The notes under the pieces are model-generated. The model searched no databases. It had not been told where the DNA came from and saw only the letters and a program-made list of their open reading frames with translations. Made by a program: the position numbers and the translations under genes. Below are positions 49,018 through 58,155 of a DNA stretch of 64,000 bases, in pieces. The DNA is from Rubrivivax sp. (GTDB lineage Bacteria; Pseudomonadota; Gammaproteobacteria; Burkholderiales; Burkholderiaceae_C): contig JAIYCR010000033.1 of assembly GCA_027487905.1 (NCBI GenBank), forward strand, positions 1 through 64,000, in the 5' to 3' direction. Each line of letters starts with the position of its first letter. The stretch's first letter is position 1.

Positions 49018-49815
49018 TCAGGTGACGAAGCTCGCCGCGAGCGACCCGAGCAGCAGGTTCCAGCCGTCGGCGAGCACGAAGAGCATGAGCTTGAAGGGCA
49101 GGGCCACCAGCACCGGGCTGAGCATCATCATGCCCAGGCTCATCAGCACGCTGGCGACGATCATGTCGATGACCAGGAAGGGAATGAAGATCAGGAAGCC
49201 GATCTGGAAGGCGCTCTTGAGCTCGCTGGTGACGAAGGCCGGCACCAGCACCTTGAAGGGCACCTCCGCGGCCGGCACCGACGGGTCCACCTTGGCCAGG
49301 CGCGAGAAGAGCGCCACGTCGCTCTGGCGCGTCTGCTTGAGCATGAACTCGCGCATGGGCACCTCGCCGCGCTTGAGCGCTTCGTCGAAGGCGATCTGCC
49401 CGGCCGCATAGGGCGCGTAGGCGGTGTCGTGCACGCGGTCCAGCGTGGGCCCCATGACGAAGAAGGTGAGGAACAGGCTCAGCCCGATGATCACCTGGTT
49501 GGGAGGCGCGGACTGCGTGCCCAGCGCCTGGCGCAGCAGGCTGAGCACGATGACGATGCGGGTGAAGGCCGTCATCAGCAGCAGCACCGCGGGCAGGAAG
49601 CTCAGCGCGGTGAAGAACAGCAGCGTCTGGATGGGCACCGAATAGCTGGCACCGCCCGCCCCCTGGCCGATGATGAGCGGCAGGCCCGGCCCGGTGGGCG
49701 CGGGGCCCGCCTGGGCGAAGGCGGCGCCGGCCGCCAGGCCCAAGGTCAGGACCGCCAGGCCGGCCAGCCACCGGACGCCGGCACGCCGGACTTGTCTGCC
49801 AGGCGCATCAGTCAC
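49018..49815 (-). CDS. fliP: Flagellar export protein FliP
   Basis: 265 residues from GTG at 49815, which overlaps the fliO stop region by 8 nt. Cleavable N-terminal signal [19 protein letters not shown], then [42 protein letters not shown] and [24 protein letters not shown]. Export gate subunit with FliQ and FliR. Confidence 0.95.
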   Translation of the reverse strand: MTDAPGRQVRRAGVRWLAGLAVLTLGLAAGAAFAQAGPAPTGPGLPLIIGQGAGGASYSVPIQTLLFFTALSFLPAVLLLMTAFTRIVIVLSLLRQALGTQSAPPNQVIIGLSLFLTFFVMGPTLDRVHDTAYAPYAAGQIAFDEALKRGEVPMREFMLKQTRQSDVALFSRLAKVDPSVPAAEVPFKVLVPAFVTSELKSAFQIGFLIFIPFLVIDMIVASVLMSLGMMMLSPVLVALPFKLMLFVLADGWNLLLGSLAASFVT

Positions 49816-50236
49816 GCGGCGCCTCCGAGGGGGGCGTGCGGGGCCGGGACACGGCCGGCATGAAGCGCGCCAGCAGCTGGGCGAACGCCGGGTTCGCCGC
49901 GCCCGGGGCGGCACCGGCGGTCGCGCCGGCGAAGGCCTGTGCCTGCGCCGGTGCGGGCTGCGGGCCCGGTTGCAGCTGGTGCAGCGTGCTGATGCTGCCC
50001 GGGGTGACGCCCAGCACCAGCCAGCGTCGCTCCGTGCCTTCGCCCACCTCGATGGTGACTACGCGCTGGCTGGGTGACAGGGCCAGGCTGGACACGGTGC
50101 GCAAGGGCAGCTCGGCCCCGCCCGGACGCAGGCCATGCAGGCGGCCCAGGGGCGATTGCCGCAGCAGCCACAGCAGCGCCGGGATCGCGATGAGGATCGC
50201 GATGAACCACAGCAGCGAGGACAGGGAGGGGGTCAT
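49808..50236 (-). CDS. fliO: Flagellar biosynthesis protein FliO
   Basis: 142 residues. One N-terminal membrane helix ([19 protein letters not shown]), then the FliO domain with [21 protein letters not shown] and [17 protein letters not shown]; the C-terminal third is Pro/Ala/Gln rich. Helps assemble the FliPQR gate. Position between fliN and fliP agrees. Confidence 0.9.
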   Translation of the reverse strand: MTPSLSSLLWFIAILIAIPALLWLLRQSPLGRLHGLRPGGAELPLRTVSSLALSPSQRVVTIEVGEGTERRWLVLGVTPGSISTLHQLQPGPQPAPAQAQAFAGATAGAAPGAANPAFAQLLARFMPAVSRPRTPPSEAPRD

Positions 50237-50272
50237 GGGCGCAGGGTGGAAGGCCGGCTCGGGGTTGTCGGC

Positions 50273-50698
50273 TCAGGCGTTTCGGCTCAGCCGGCGCATG
50301 CGCTCGCTGGGCGTGACGATGTCGGTGAGGCGGATGCCGAACTTCTCGTTGACCACCACCACCTCGCCCTGGGCGATGAGGTAGCCGTTGACCAGCACGT
50401 CCATCGGCTCGCCGGCCAGGGCGTCAAGCTCGACCACCGAGCCCTGGGCGAGCTGCAGGATGTGCTTGATCGGAATGCGCGTGCGGCCGAGCTCCACCGT
50501 CAGCTGGACCGGGATGTCCAGGATCATGTTGATGTCGTTGCCCGCGTTCGTTGCCCCGGTGGGCGAGAAGTTGGTGAACGACGCCGGCGACACCTGCTCG
50601 GCGGTCTGCAGATCGCCGCCGGCCGTCTTGCTCTCGGCCAGCGCCGCCGCCCACTCGGCGGCCATCGCGTCGTCGTCTTGCGCGTTGTCAGCGGACAT
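50273..50698 (-). CDS. fliN: Flagellar motor switch protein FliN
   Basis: 141 residues. C-terminal SpoA domain: DIPVQLTVELGRTRIPIKHILQLAQGSVVELDALAGEPMDVLVNGYLIAQGEVVVVNEKFGIRLTDI. Forms the C-ring with FliM and FliG. ATG lies 11 nt inside fliM. Confidence 0.96.
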   Translation of the reverse strand: MSADNAQDDDAMAAEWAAALAESKTAGGDLQTAEQVSPASFTNFSPTGATNAGNDINMILDIPVQLTVELGRTRIPIKHILQLAQGSVVELDALAGEPMDVLVNGYLIAQGEVVVVNEKFGIRLTDIVTPSERMRRLSRNA

Positions 50699-51692
50699 TG
50701 CTTTCTCCCATCCAGCTCAGCGAGGAGCTGGTCAACAGCTGTTCGACCTTCAGGGCGTAGCGCCCGTTGGAGGTCCCGTAGTTCGCCTCGAAGACGGGCA
50801 CGCCCATCACCTTGGCTTCGATGAAGGGGGCCATGTCCAGCTCCAGGAAATCGCCCGGCTTGAGCGAGAGCAGCTGCTCCACGGTGGCCGGCGCATGGGC
50901 CAGCTCGGCCACGATCTCCACGTCGGCCGACTGGATCTGCTGCTTGAGCAGGTTCACCCAGCGGCGGTCGGGCTCGGAGCTGTCGCCCTGGATCGTCGAA
51001 TACAGCACGTCGCGGATCGGCTCGAGCGTGCTGTAGGGAATGCAGAAGTGGATGGTGCCGCTGGTGTCGCCGATCTCCAGCGTGAAGGAGGTGGCCACCA
51101 CCACCTCGCTGGGCGTGGCCACGGTGGCGAACTGCGGCTGCATCTCGCTGCGCTGGTATTCCAGCTCCAGCGGGTAGATGCCCGACCAGGCCTTGCGGTA
51201 TTCGGTGGCCACCACCTCGACCAGCCGGGTGATGATGCGCTGCTCGGTGGGCGAGAAATCGCGCCCCTCGATGCGGGTGTGGTACTTGCCGCTGCCGCCG
51301 AACAGCGCGTCGATGACGCTGAACACCAGCGTGGGGTCGCACACCACCAGGCCGCTTCCGCGCAGCGGCCGCACGCTCATGATGTTGAAGTTGGTGGGCA
51401 CCACGATCTCGCGCAGGAAGGCGCTGTACTTCTGCACCTTGATGCCGCCGATGGCCACTTCCGGGCTCTTGCGGATGAAGTTGAACAGGCCGATGCGGAT
51501 GTTCCGGGCGAAGCGCTCGTTGATGATCTCCATCGTGGGCATGCGCCCGCGGACGATGCGTTCCTGGCTCGCGATGTCGTAGTCGCGGATGCTGCCGGTG
51601 GGCGTCTCTTCCTGCTCGAGCTTCTGGCTCTCGCCGGTGATGCCCTGCAGCAGGGCATCGACTTCGTCCTGTGAAAGGATCTGGTCGGACAT
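50688..51692 (-). CDS. fliM: Flagellar motor switch protein FliM
   Basis: 334 residues. N-terminal CheY-P-binding segment ILSQDEVDALLQGI, middle domain RGMPTMEIINERFARN (here GRMPTMEIINERFARNIR), and C-terminal SpoA domain VPVFEANYGTSNGRYALKVEQLL. C-ring protein that receives the CheY-P signal. Starts 21 bp after fliL. Confidence 0.96.
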   Translation of the reverse strand: MSDQILSQDEVDALLQGITGESQKLEQEETPTGSIRDYDIASQERIVRGRMPTMEIINERFARNIRIGLFNFIRKSPEVAIGGIKVQKYSAFLREIVVPTNFNIMSVRPLRGSGLVVCDPTLVFSVIDALFGGSGKYHTRIEGRDFSPTEQRIITRLVEVVATEYRKAWSGIYPLELEYQRSEMQPQFATVATPSEVVVATSFTLEIGDTSGTIHFCIPYSTLEPIRDVLYSTIQGDSSEPDRRWVNLLKQQIQSADVEIVAELAHAPATVEQLLSLKPGDFLELDMAPFIEAKVMGVPVFEANYGTSNGRYALKVEQLLTSSSLSWMGESNVR

Positions 51693-51713
51693 GTTCGGTC
51701 GCGGCTCAGCGGC

Positions 51714-52325
51714 TCACTGGACGATGAAGCTGGAGAAGAGCACCGCCTGCACCGGGTTCTTCGGTCCTGCGGCCTTGCGCTTCTTCTTCTTGGGCGCGTC
51801 CTCGACATCCTCTTCGGGTGGCTCGATGTGGATGCCCATGGGCCGCACCGCCTCGCGGGCGATCTCCTCGGCGAGCTTTTCCTTGCCCTGGCGGTCCAGC
51901 AGCTGGCTGGAGGTCTTGTGCGCCAGGATCATCAGGATGTTGTTGCGGATGGCCGGCATGAACGGCTTCATCTTCTCGGCGAAGGCCGGGTCGTCCACTT
52001 CCAGCGTGATGCCGATCTGGGCGAAGCGGTCGCTGTCGCGGTCGGCCAGGTTGACGACGAAGGGGTCCAGCGGCACGAAGGCCGGCGGCTTGGCCGGATC
52101 GACCTTGGCGTGGGCCTTGCCGGTGGCCGGCTCGCCGCCTTCCTCCTCGGCAGCGGCCTCGGCGGCGGCCTTGTCGGAGGCCTTCTTCATCATGAACAGC
52201 GCCCCACCGCCGCCAGCGAGCAGCAGCACGAGCACGATGCCCACGATGAGCAGCAGCTTCTTCTTGCCGCCCTTCTTCGGGGCGGCGTCGGTGGCGTTGG
52301 CGGCTGGGGCGGCGGCGGATGCCAT
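51714..52325 (-). CDS. fliL: Flagellar basal-body protein FliL
   Basis: 203 residues. Cytoplasmic Lys-rich N-terminus, one membrane helix (LLLIVGIVLVLLLAGGGGALFMM), an acidic linker, then the periplasmic domain PFVVNLADRDSDRFAQIGITLEV. A Lys-rich insert (PKKKKRKAAGPK) precedes the C-terminal NPVQAVLFSSFIVQ. Stator-associated. A 219-bp gap to fliK lies upstream. Confidence 0.93.
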   Translation of the reverse strand: MASAAAPAANATDAAPKKGGKKKLLLIVGIVLVLLLAGGGGALFMMKKASDKAAAEAAAEEEGGEPATGKAHAKVDPAKPPAFVPLDPFVVNLADRDSDRFAQIGITLEVDDPAFAEKMKPFMPAIRNNILMILAHKTSSQLLDRQGKEKLAEEIAREAVRPMGIHIEPPEEDVEDAPKKKKRKAAGPKNPVQAVLFSSFIVQ

Positions 52326-52544
52326 TCAGATCTCCTGAGGTCGACCACCCCGTGGGGGCCGTGGAATCACGACACGCGGGGGCTTCGGTTCTCGGAAATT
52401 CTGGGTGGGGCTTGAGGGTGCCGATTCGCCGATAAGGGACGGGAAAGCGGCCCGCCACCGGGCATGCGGCCTGCGGCTTCGCTGTCTTGCCGGCTGGCCC
52501 GTGCAGGGCCTGGACGGGCCTGGAAGGGCTGGGGCGCCTTTGCC
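52326..52544. other. 219-bp gap between fliK and fliL
   Basis: Holds a good RBS (CAGGAG) for fliL. GCCGATAA occurs at 52428-52435, but on the plus strand and without a matching -35 box. No hairpin with T-run was found. Confidence 0.5.
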
Positions 52545-54242
52545 TCAGGCGTACAGGTCGACCGCACCCAGCGCCGTGCGGCGGACCGCGGGGTGGGTGG
52601 AAAGCCCGTCCAGTGCGGTGTCGCCACCGAGCCCCGCACGGCCGCGGCTGCGCTCGCCCTGTTGCTCGCCCGGGCGGTCGGAACCCGCACGACCGCCGCT
52701 GGGTTGCTGGAAGACGCCGCCGCCGCCGAGCGTGAAGCCGGCCTCGCGCAAGGCCGCTGCGAGTTGCGGCAGGCTCGCTTCAAGGGCCGATCGGGTGGGG
52801 GCCTGCTCGGCGGTGAATTCCACCCGGGCGATCTGGCCATCAAGCTGGATCTGCACCGAGACCGGCCCGAGCTCGGCCGGGTTGAGCCGGATCTCGGCGC
52901 GCTCGATGCCGTCGCGGGTGAGCACGCTGACCTGCTGGGCGAGCGAGGGCGCGAAGCCGGGCGAGTCCGGGTGCTCCTGGATGAAGGCGCTGGGCAGGCC
53001 GCTCGAGGCCTGGGCTTCGGGGTTGGCCAGCGTCGGCGCGGCCAGCCCGGGGGCCATCGCCAGGCCGCTGAAGGCCCCGGTCGTTGCCGCAGCGGAGCCA
53101 ACCCCGCCCGGGGAGGATGCGGATGCGGATGCGGACAGGAGTTCGGTGCGCTCGGCCTTGGCGCTCGGCTCCAGGCCGTCGGCCGCCTGAGCACCGGACG
53201 CACCCGCGGTGTGAGCGCCCGCCACGCCGGCGCCCTGCAGGGCGCCGGCGGCGGTGAAGGCCGAGGCGCTGCGGGCGGACCGATCCAAGGCGGCCTGGCC
53301 CGCCGCAGGGCCGGTTCGACCGAGGCCGGCGCCGGTCTGTGTCGCGGCGCCAGTGGCCTCGCTGCTGGCCGCAGCGCTGGCGTCCAGGCCACCATCCAGG
53401 CGTCCATCCAGAACTTCGCCCAGCGCCTGCACGCCCGCTGCGGGGGTTGCGCCCACCGGGCCGGGGGGGACCACCCCGGTCGCCCTGTCAGCTGCCGCCG
53501 CATCGAGCCGCAAGGCCTGCGACGAAGCGTCCACCGCGGCGGTGGTCGCTGCAGCCCCCGGCACCGCGCCGGCCGCCAGGCCGGACGAAGCCGCCGGCCA
53601 CGGCGAGCCGTCCGCGGCGGCGTCCGCTGCCGCTGCCCGGTCTTCGCTGGCGGTGGCCCGACGCTGGGCGGTGGTGGGGTCGGCGGGGTTCAGGTCTGTG
53701 CTTGGCGCGGCGCTCGATGCGGCATCCGCGACCGGCTCGGCCGGGCGGCTGCGCGCCGCGGCGCCCCGGCCCGGTGCGGTGCCCGCCCGACGCTCGGCCG
53801 GCCCGCTGGTGGTGGTGGTGGGTTTGCCCGCGCCGGGACCATCCCCGTCGGCGTTTGAACCCTGGGCCTGCCGATCCCGAAGCTGCCGATCGCGCAGCCG
53901 GGCCTCGTCGCCTCGTCGCTCGGCCGCACGGGCCTGCGCTGCACGGTCGGCGCCCGAACGGGGGCCTTCGGGGCGCGGCGGCGCCGGTGATCGCTCCGGT
54001 TCGCCCTGCGCTGGCGCGGCCCGCTCGATGGACGGCGCCAAGGCGCGCTCGGGCCGCTCGGTGAGACGGTCGCGGCTGCGGTCCAGCAGCCGGGCGAAGG
54101 GGCTGTCGCCGGGCGCTGCCGTGGGGGTGCTCGCGGCCCGGTCGGCTCCGCGCTGGGGGCCCGCGTCGGGTCCGGTCGTCGGCGCCTGCAGCCGGGTCAG
54201 CCAGGGCAGGGACGCCAGCGGCGATGAAGCGCTCGTCGTCAT
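52545..54242 (-). CDS. fliK: Flagellar hook-length control protein FliK
   Basis: 565 residues from ATG at 54242. A long low-complexity Ala/Gly/Ser/Arg-rich ruler region occupies residues 1-420; the conserved C-terminal domain at about 440-530 has LAQQVSVLTRDGIERAEIRLNPAELGPVSVQIQLDGQIARVEFTAEQ and LPQLAAALREAGFTL. Measures hook length and switches export specificity. Runs 7 bp from fliJ. Confidence 0.92.
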   Translation of the reverse strand: MTTSASSPLASLPWLTRLQAPTTGPDAGPQRGADRAASTPTAAPGDSPFARLLDRSRDRLTERPERALAPSIERAAPAQGEPERSPAPPRPEGPRSGADRAAQARAAERRGDEARLRDRQLRDRQAQGSNADGDGPGAGKPTTTTSGPAERRAGTAPGRGAAARSRPAEPVADAASSAAPSTDLNPADPTTAQRRATASEDRAAAADAAADGSPWPAASSGLAAGAVPGAAATTAAVDASSQALRLDAAAADRATGVVPPGPVGATPAAGVQALGEVLDGRLDGGLDASAAASSEATGAATQTGAGLGRTGPAAGQAALDRSARSASAFTAAGALQGAGVAGAHTAGASGAQAADGLEPSAKAERTELLSASASASSPGGVGSAAATTGAFSGLAMAPGLAAPTLANPEAQASSGLPSAFIQEHPDSPGFAPSLAQQVSVLTRDGIERAEIRLNPAELGPVSVQIQLDGQIARVEFTAEQAPTRSALEASLPQLAAALREAGFTLGGGGVFQQPSGGRAGSDRPGEQQGERSRGRAGLGGDTALDGLSTHPAVRRTALGAVDLYA

Positions 54243-54249
54243 CGGGGCC

Positions 54250-54735
54250 TCAGAAGCCGGAGGCAGTAGAGAGGCTGCCGGCGCCGCCCTGCGCCTGCAA
54301 TCGGGCCCAGGCCACCCGGGAGGCGAACTCGTCGCTCTGCTTCTGGTCGCGGCGGTCCTGGCTGCGCTGGGCATCGGCCCGGCGGCGTTCGATGAGCTTG
54401 CGCACCGAGGCCACCCGCAGCTCGTGCTCGGTCAGCCGGACCCGCTCGCGCTCGGTGCGCTGGGTGGCCAGGCGGGCCGTGCGCTGCTGCTGCTCCACCG
54501 CCTGGCTCAGCCGGACGGTGAAGCCCTGGTAGCAATGCACCACATCCATCGTGCCCTGCTGGCGGAACTGCTCCCCCCAGCGGGTCTCGTAGTCGCGCCG
54601 GTAGCCCAGCAGCTGCTCGAGCTGCTGCTCGGCCTGCCGCTGCGCGACGGCGGCCCGTTGGACCTCGGCCTGCACCGCATCGCGCTCGCGCTCGGTCTGG
54701 GCCAGCAGGGTCAGCAAGGGTTCGATCGGGTTCAT
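54250..54735 (-). CDS. fliJ: Flagellar export chaperone FliJ
   Basis: 161 residues, nearly all helical coiled coil: LLTLLAQTERERDAVQAEVQRAAVAQRQAEQQLEQLLGYRRDYETR and LIERRRADAQRSQDRRDQKQSDEFASR. Central stalk of the FliI ATPase ring. Between fliI (62-bp gap) and fliK. Confidence 0.92.
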   Translation of the reverse strand: MNPIEPLLTLLAQTERERDAVQAEVQRAAVAQRQAEQQLEQLLGYRRDYETRWGEQFRQQGTMDVVHCYQGFTVRLSQAVEQQQRTARLATQRTERERVRLTEHELRVASVRKLIERRRADAQRSQDRRDQKQSDEFASRVAWARLQAQGGAGSLSTASGF

Positions 54736-54797
54736 GGGGTGTCAGGCGATCGCGGCGAGAAAGTGGATGAGGGGATGCAGGATGAAGGACGCGGGGC

Positions 54798-56228
54798 TCA
54801 GCCGCCCACCACCTGGGCCAGGCGGGCCACGCTGGCGTCCAGCATCGAGCGCTCGTGCATGCCCTGCTGGAAGAGCGTGGCCAGCTGCGGATGCAGCCGC
54901 ACGGCGGCATCGAGTTCGGCATCGTGGCCCGGCGCATAGGCGCCCAGCTGGATGAGGTCGCGGGCGCGGCCGTGCCGGGCCCACAGCTGGCGTGCACGAC
55001 GCGCGGCGGCCAGGTGCGGCTCGCCGGCCACGTTGGTCATCACCCGCGAGATCGAGCGCTCGATGTCGATGGCCGGGTAGTGGCCGGCCTCGGCCAGTTC
55101 GCGCGACAGCACGATGTGGCCGTCCAGGATGCCGCGCGCGGCGTCGGCGATGGGGTCCTGCTGGTCGTCGCCTTCGCTGAGCACGGTGTAGAAGGCGGTG
55201 ATGGAGCCGCCGCCGCGGGCGGCGTTGCCGCTGCGTTCGACCAGTTGCGGCAGCTTGGCGAAGCAGCTGGGCGGGTAGCCCTTGGTGGCCGGCGGCTCGC
55301 CGATGGCCAGCGCGATCTCGCGCTGCGCCATGGCGTAGCGGGTGAGGCTGTCCATCAACAGCAGCACGTGGCGGCCTTCGTCGCGGAAATGCTCGGCCAC
55401 GGCGGTCGCGTAGTGCGCGCCCTGCAGGCGCACCAGCGGCGGCGCATCGGCCGGCGCGGCCACCACCACCGAGCGCGCGCGGCCCTCGGCACCGAGGATG
55501 TCCTCGATGAACTCCTTGACCTCGCGCCCCCGCTCGCCGATGAGCCCGACCACGATGACGTCGGCGGCGGTGTAGCGGGCCATCATGCCCAGCAGCACCG
55601 ACTTGCCCACGCCGGTGCCGGCGAACAGGCCGATGCGCTGGCCGCGGCCCACGGTGAGCATGGCGTTGATGGCGCGCACGCCGGTGTCCAGCGGTTCGCG
55701 GATGGGCTCGCGGTCCATCGCGTTGATCGGGCGGCGCACCAGCGGCTCGGTGTGCACCCCGTGCAGCGGCCCCTGGCGGTCCAGGGGTTCGCCATGGGCG
55801 TCCACCACCCGGCCGAGCAGGCCGTCGCCCACCGGCAAGTGCAGCGTGCGGTCCTCACGGCGGCGCCAGCGCTGCAGCGGCTGGCCGAAGCTGAGCACCG
55901 GCGCCGGCAGGGGGCGCGGCACCACCGTCGCACCGCTGGCCAGCCCGTGCACCTCGCCGGTGGGCATGAGGAAGGCGCGATCGCCGTCGAAGCCCACCAC
56001 CTCGGCCGGCACCGGCGGGCCGCCGGGGCTGCGCACCTCGCACACCGAACCCACGGGAACGCGCAGCCCGGCCGCTTCCAGCACCAGGCCGGCGGCGCGC
56101 ACCAGGCGACCCTGGGGCTCCAGCGGCAGCGGCTCGCGCACCGCAGCCGACAGGTCGGTGAGGTAGCGCTGCCAGTGGGCGGCGCGGGCCACGCTTCGGG
56201 CCTGGACGGGCAGGGCGGGCTCGCTCAT
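54798..56228 (-). CDS. fliI: Flagellum-specific ATPase FliI
   Basis: 476 residues. Walker [20 protein letters not shown] near 180, [16 protein letters not shown], Walker [35 protein letters not shown] near 275. Energises type III export with FliH and FliJ. ATG overlaps the fliH stop by 4 nt. Confidence 0.96.
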   Translation of the reverse strand: MSEPALPVQARSVARAAHWQRYLTDLSAAVREPLPLEPQGRLVRAAGLVLEAAGLRVPVGSVCEVRSPGGPPVPAEVVGFDGDRAFLMPTGEVHGLASGATVVPRPLPAPVLSFGQPLQRWRRREDRTLHLPVGDGLLGRVVDAHGEPLDRQGPLHGVHTEPLVRRPINAMDREPIREPLDTGVRAINAMLTVGRGQRIGLFAGTGVGKSVLLGMMARYTAADVIVVGLIGERGREVKEFIEDILGAEGRARSVVVAAPADAPPLVRLQGAHYATAVAEHFRDEGRHVLLLMDSLTRYAMAQREIALAIGEPPATKGYPPSCFAKLPQLVERSGNAARGGGSITAFYTVLSEGDDQQDPIADAARGILDGHIVLSRELAEAGHYPAIDIERSISRVMTNVAGEPHLAAARRARQLWARHGRARDLIQLGAYAPGHDAELDAAVRLHPQLATLFQQGMHERSMLDASVARLAQVVGG

Positions 56229-57112
56229 GGTGTCGGGGCGCCGTCTTCGGCCTGGGGCTGGGTATCGCTTCGGGTATCGGTCCGGGTATCGGTCCAGGTA
56301 TCGGTGACGATGTCGGCATCGGCATCGGCATCGGCATCGGCATCGGCATCGCCGGAGGTCCAGGCCACGTTCTCGCGCCCGAGCAGCGCGGCAGCGCCGC
56401 GCCAGCGTTCGCCCAGCGAGGCGTCGAGCTGGCCGATGTCGCTGGACACGCGGCAGCCGCCGCGCTCCAGCGTGGCATCGGCCACCACGCGCACGCTGCG
56501 GCGCTCGAGCACCTCGGCTGCGCCCTCGGCGATCAGCGCGGCATCGTCGGGGTGCACCGTCAGCTCGATGCGCCGTGCGCTGGCCAGCAGTGCCTCCACC
56601 GCCTCGCGGGCGACGGCGGCCACCTGCTGCGGATGCAGCTTCAGCTCGGCGCGGATGACCTGCCGGGCCAGCTGCACCGCGGTGTCGGCCACCGCCTCGG
56701 CCAGGCGCGTCTGCAGCGACAGCAGCTGCGCGTCGCAGGCTTCGAGCAGCTGGCCGACTTCGGCGGTGGTCTGGCGGGCGAAGCTCTGCTTGAAGCTTTC
56801 CAGCGCCACCAGACCGTCGCGGTAGCCATCCTGGTAGCCCGCCTGGCGCGCCGCCTTCAGGGCCAGCGCCTGCTCGGCAAGCAGCGCCTCGGGGCTGGGC
56901 GGGGGCGGGGGTGGCGCTGCCTGCTGGCGGCGGTCGCCGTTGGCGCTGCGGCGCTCGACCTCGCCGAAGGCATGCGGGCTCCAGGCCGTCACCGAGCGCA
57001 CCTCCTCGCGGGGGATGAAGCGCGCGTAGGCATGACCGCCCGGCGTGGCCGACGACGGCTCGCCCTGGGGCGGCGGAACCGGTCGCGGCGAGCGGCGGTC
57101 AGACGAAGTCAT
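56225..57112 (-). CDS. fliH: Flagellar assembly protein FliH with repeat-rich tail
   Basis: 295 residues from ATG at 57112, 14 nt inside fliG. Core blocks: [36 protein letters not shown] (glycine repeat region), [40 protein letters not shown], and the C-terminal domain [31 protein letters not shown]. FliI regulator/stator. After the usual end, about 40 residues of Asp-Ala and TDTR repeats are added, encoded by hexamer and 12-mer DNA repeats; most FliH proteins stop earlier. Confidence 0.93.
   Translation of the reverse strand: MTSSDRRSPRPVPPPQGEPSSATPGGHAYARFIPREEVRSVTAWSPHAFGEVERRSANGDRRQQAAPPPPPPSPEALLAEQALALKAARQAGYQDGYRDGLVALESFKQSFARQTTAEVGQLLEACDAQLLSLQTRLAEAVADTAVQLARQVIRAELKLHPQQVAAVAREAVEALLASARRIELTVHPDDAALIAEGAAEVLERRSVRVVADATLERGGCRVSSDIGQLDASLGERWRGAAALLGRENVAWTSGDADADADADADADIVTDTWTDTRTDTRSDTQPQAEDGAPTP
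56261..56350 (-). repeat. Hexamer and 12-mer tandem repeats in the fliH 3' end
   Basis: Plus strand: four 12-bp units based on GGTATCGGTCCG (56261-56308) followed shortly by six exact GGCATC hexamers (56315-56350). They encode TDT-Trp/Arg units and a Asp-Ala run. Unit lengths are multiples of 3, so copy-number change would not shift the frame. Confidence 0.92.
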
Positions 57113-58109
57113 CGCCGGCTCCGGTGGGCAGCACGATCTGGCCTTCATCCATCAGGCGGCGAACGATCTTCAGCAGTTCCTTCTGCTCGGCCTCGACCTC
57201 CGACACACGCACCGGGCCACGGGACTCCAGGTCCTCGCGCAGCGTCTCGGCCGCCCGGGTGGACATGCAGCGGAAGATCTTCTCGCGCATCTCTGGCGTG
57301 GCGCCCTTGAGCGCCAGCACCAGCGACTCGGACTGCACTTCCTTGAGCAGCGACTGCATGCCCTTGTCGTCCAGCTTCTCCAGGTCGTCGAAGGTGAACA
57401 TGTTGTCCATGATCTTCTGCGCCAGCTCGCCGTCGGCCTGACGGATGTAGTCGAGCACCGAGGTCTCCACGCTCGAGCCCATCAGGTTGATGATCTCCGC
57501 GGCCGGCTTGATGCCGCCGAGCGTGGCCTTCTTGAGCTTCTCGCCACCGGCGAGCACGCGGCTCATCACCTCGTTGAGGTCCTTCAGCGCCGCGGGCTGG
57601 ATGCCGTCCAGGGTGGCGATGCGCATCATCACCTCGTTGCGGTGGCGCTCGGAGAACACGCCCATCACGCCGGCCGCCTGCTCCGACTCCAGGTGCACCA
57701 GGATGGCTGCGACGATCTGCGGATGCTCGTTGCGCAGCAGTTCGCCCACCGAGCCAGGGTCCATCCACTTGAGGCTTTCGATGCCGCTCACGTCGCTGCC
57801 CTGCAGGATGCGGTCGATCAGCAGGTTGGCCTTGTCGTCGCCCAGCGCCTTGCGCAGCACCGACTTCACATAGGCATCGGTGTCGTCCACCAGGTGGCTC
57901 TGGGTGGCGGCCACGCCGGTGAAGCTCTCCAGCACCTCGTCCACCCGCTCGCGCGGGATCGACTTCAGCCGGGCGATGGTCTCGCCCAGGCGCTGTACCT
58001 CCTTGGGCGACAGGTGCCGGAAGACGCCCGCGGCCTCTTCCTCGCCCAGGGACATGAGCAGGATGGCCGCGTTCTCCAGGCCCCGCTCGTCGAGCTTGCT
58101 CTCAGCCAC
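57099..58109 (-). CDS. fliG: Flagellar motor switch protein FliG
   Basis: 336 residues. Blocks: AAILLMSLGEEEAAGVFRHLSPKEVQRLGE near residue 13, QTFG-like loop region, ESLKWMDPGSVGELLRNEHPQIVAAIL near 125, VMGVFSERHRNEVMMRIATLD, and the charged torque helix region LVLALKGATPEMREKIFRCMSTRAAETLREDLESRGPVRVSEVE near 265. Rotor protein linking the MS ring to the stator. 47 bp after fliF. Confidence 0.96.
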   Translation of the reverse strand: MAESKLDERGLENAAILLMSLGEEEAAGVFRHLSPKEVQRLGETIARLKSIPRERVDEVLESFTGVAATQSHLVDDTDAYVKSVLRKALGDDKANLLIDRILQGSDVSGIESLKWMDPGSVGELLRNEHPQIVAAILVHLESEQAAGVMGVFSERHRNEVMMRIATLDGIQPAALKDLNEVMSRVLAGGEKLKKATLGGIKPAAEIINLMGSSVETSVLDYIRQADGELAQKIMDNMFTFDDLEKLDDKGMQSLLKEVQSESLVLALKGATPEMREKIFRCMSTRAAETLREDLESRGPVRVSEVEAEQKELLKIVRRLMDEGQIVLPTGAGDDFV

Positions 58110-58155
58110 GGATTTCGCTCTCGGTTGTTGGACTGCGCAGGCGGATTGCAGCGGC

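Noticed and set aside
52428-52435. GCCGATAA near fliL as another sigma-28 promoter
   Set aside because: It is on the plus strand, pointing away from fliL, and has no TCAAG or TAAA box 11 bp upstream.
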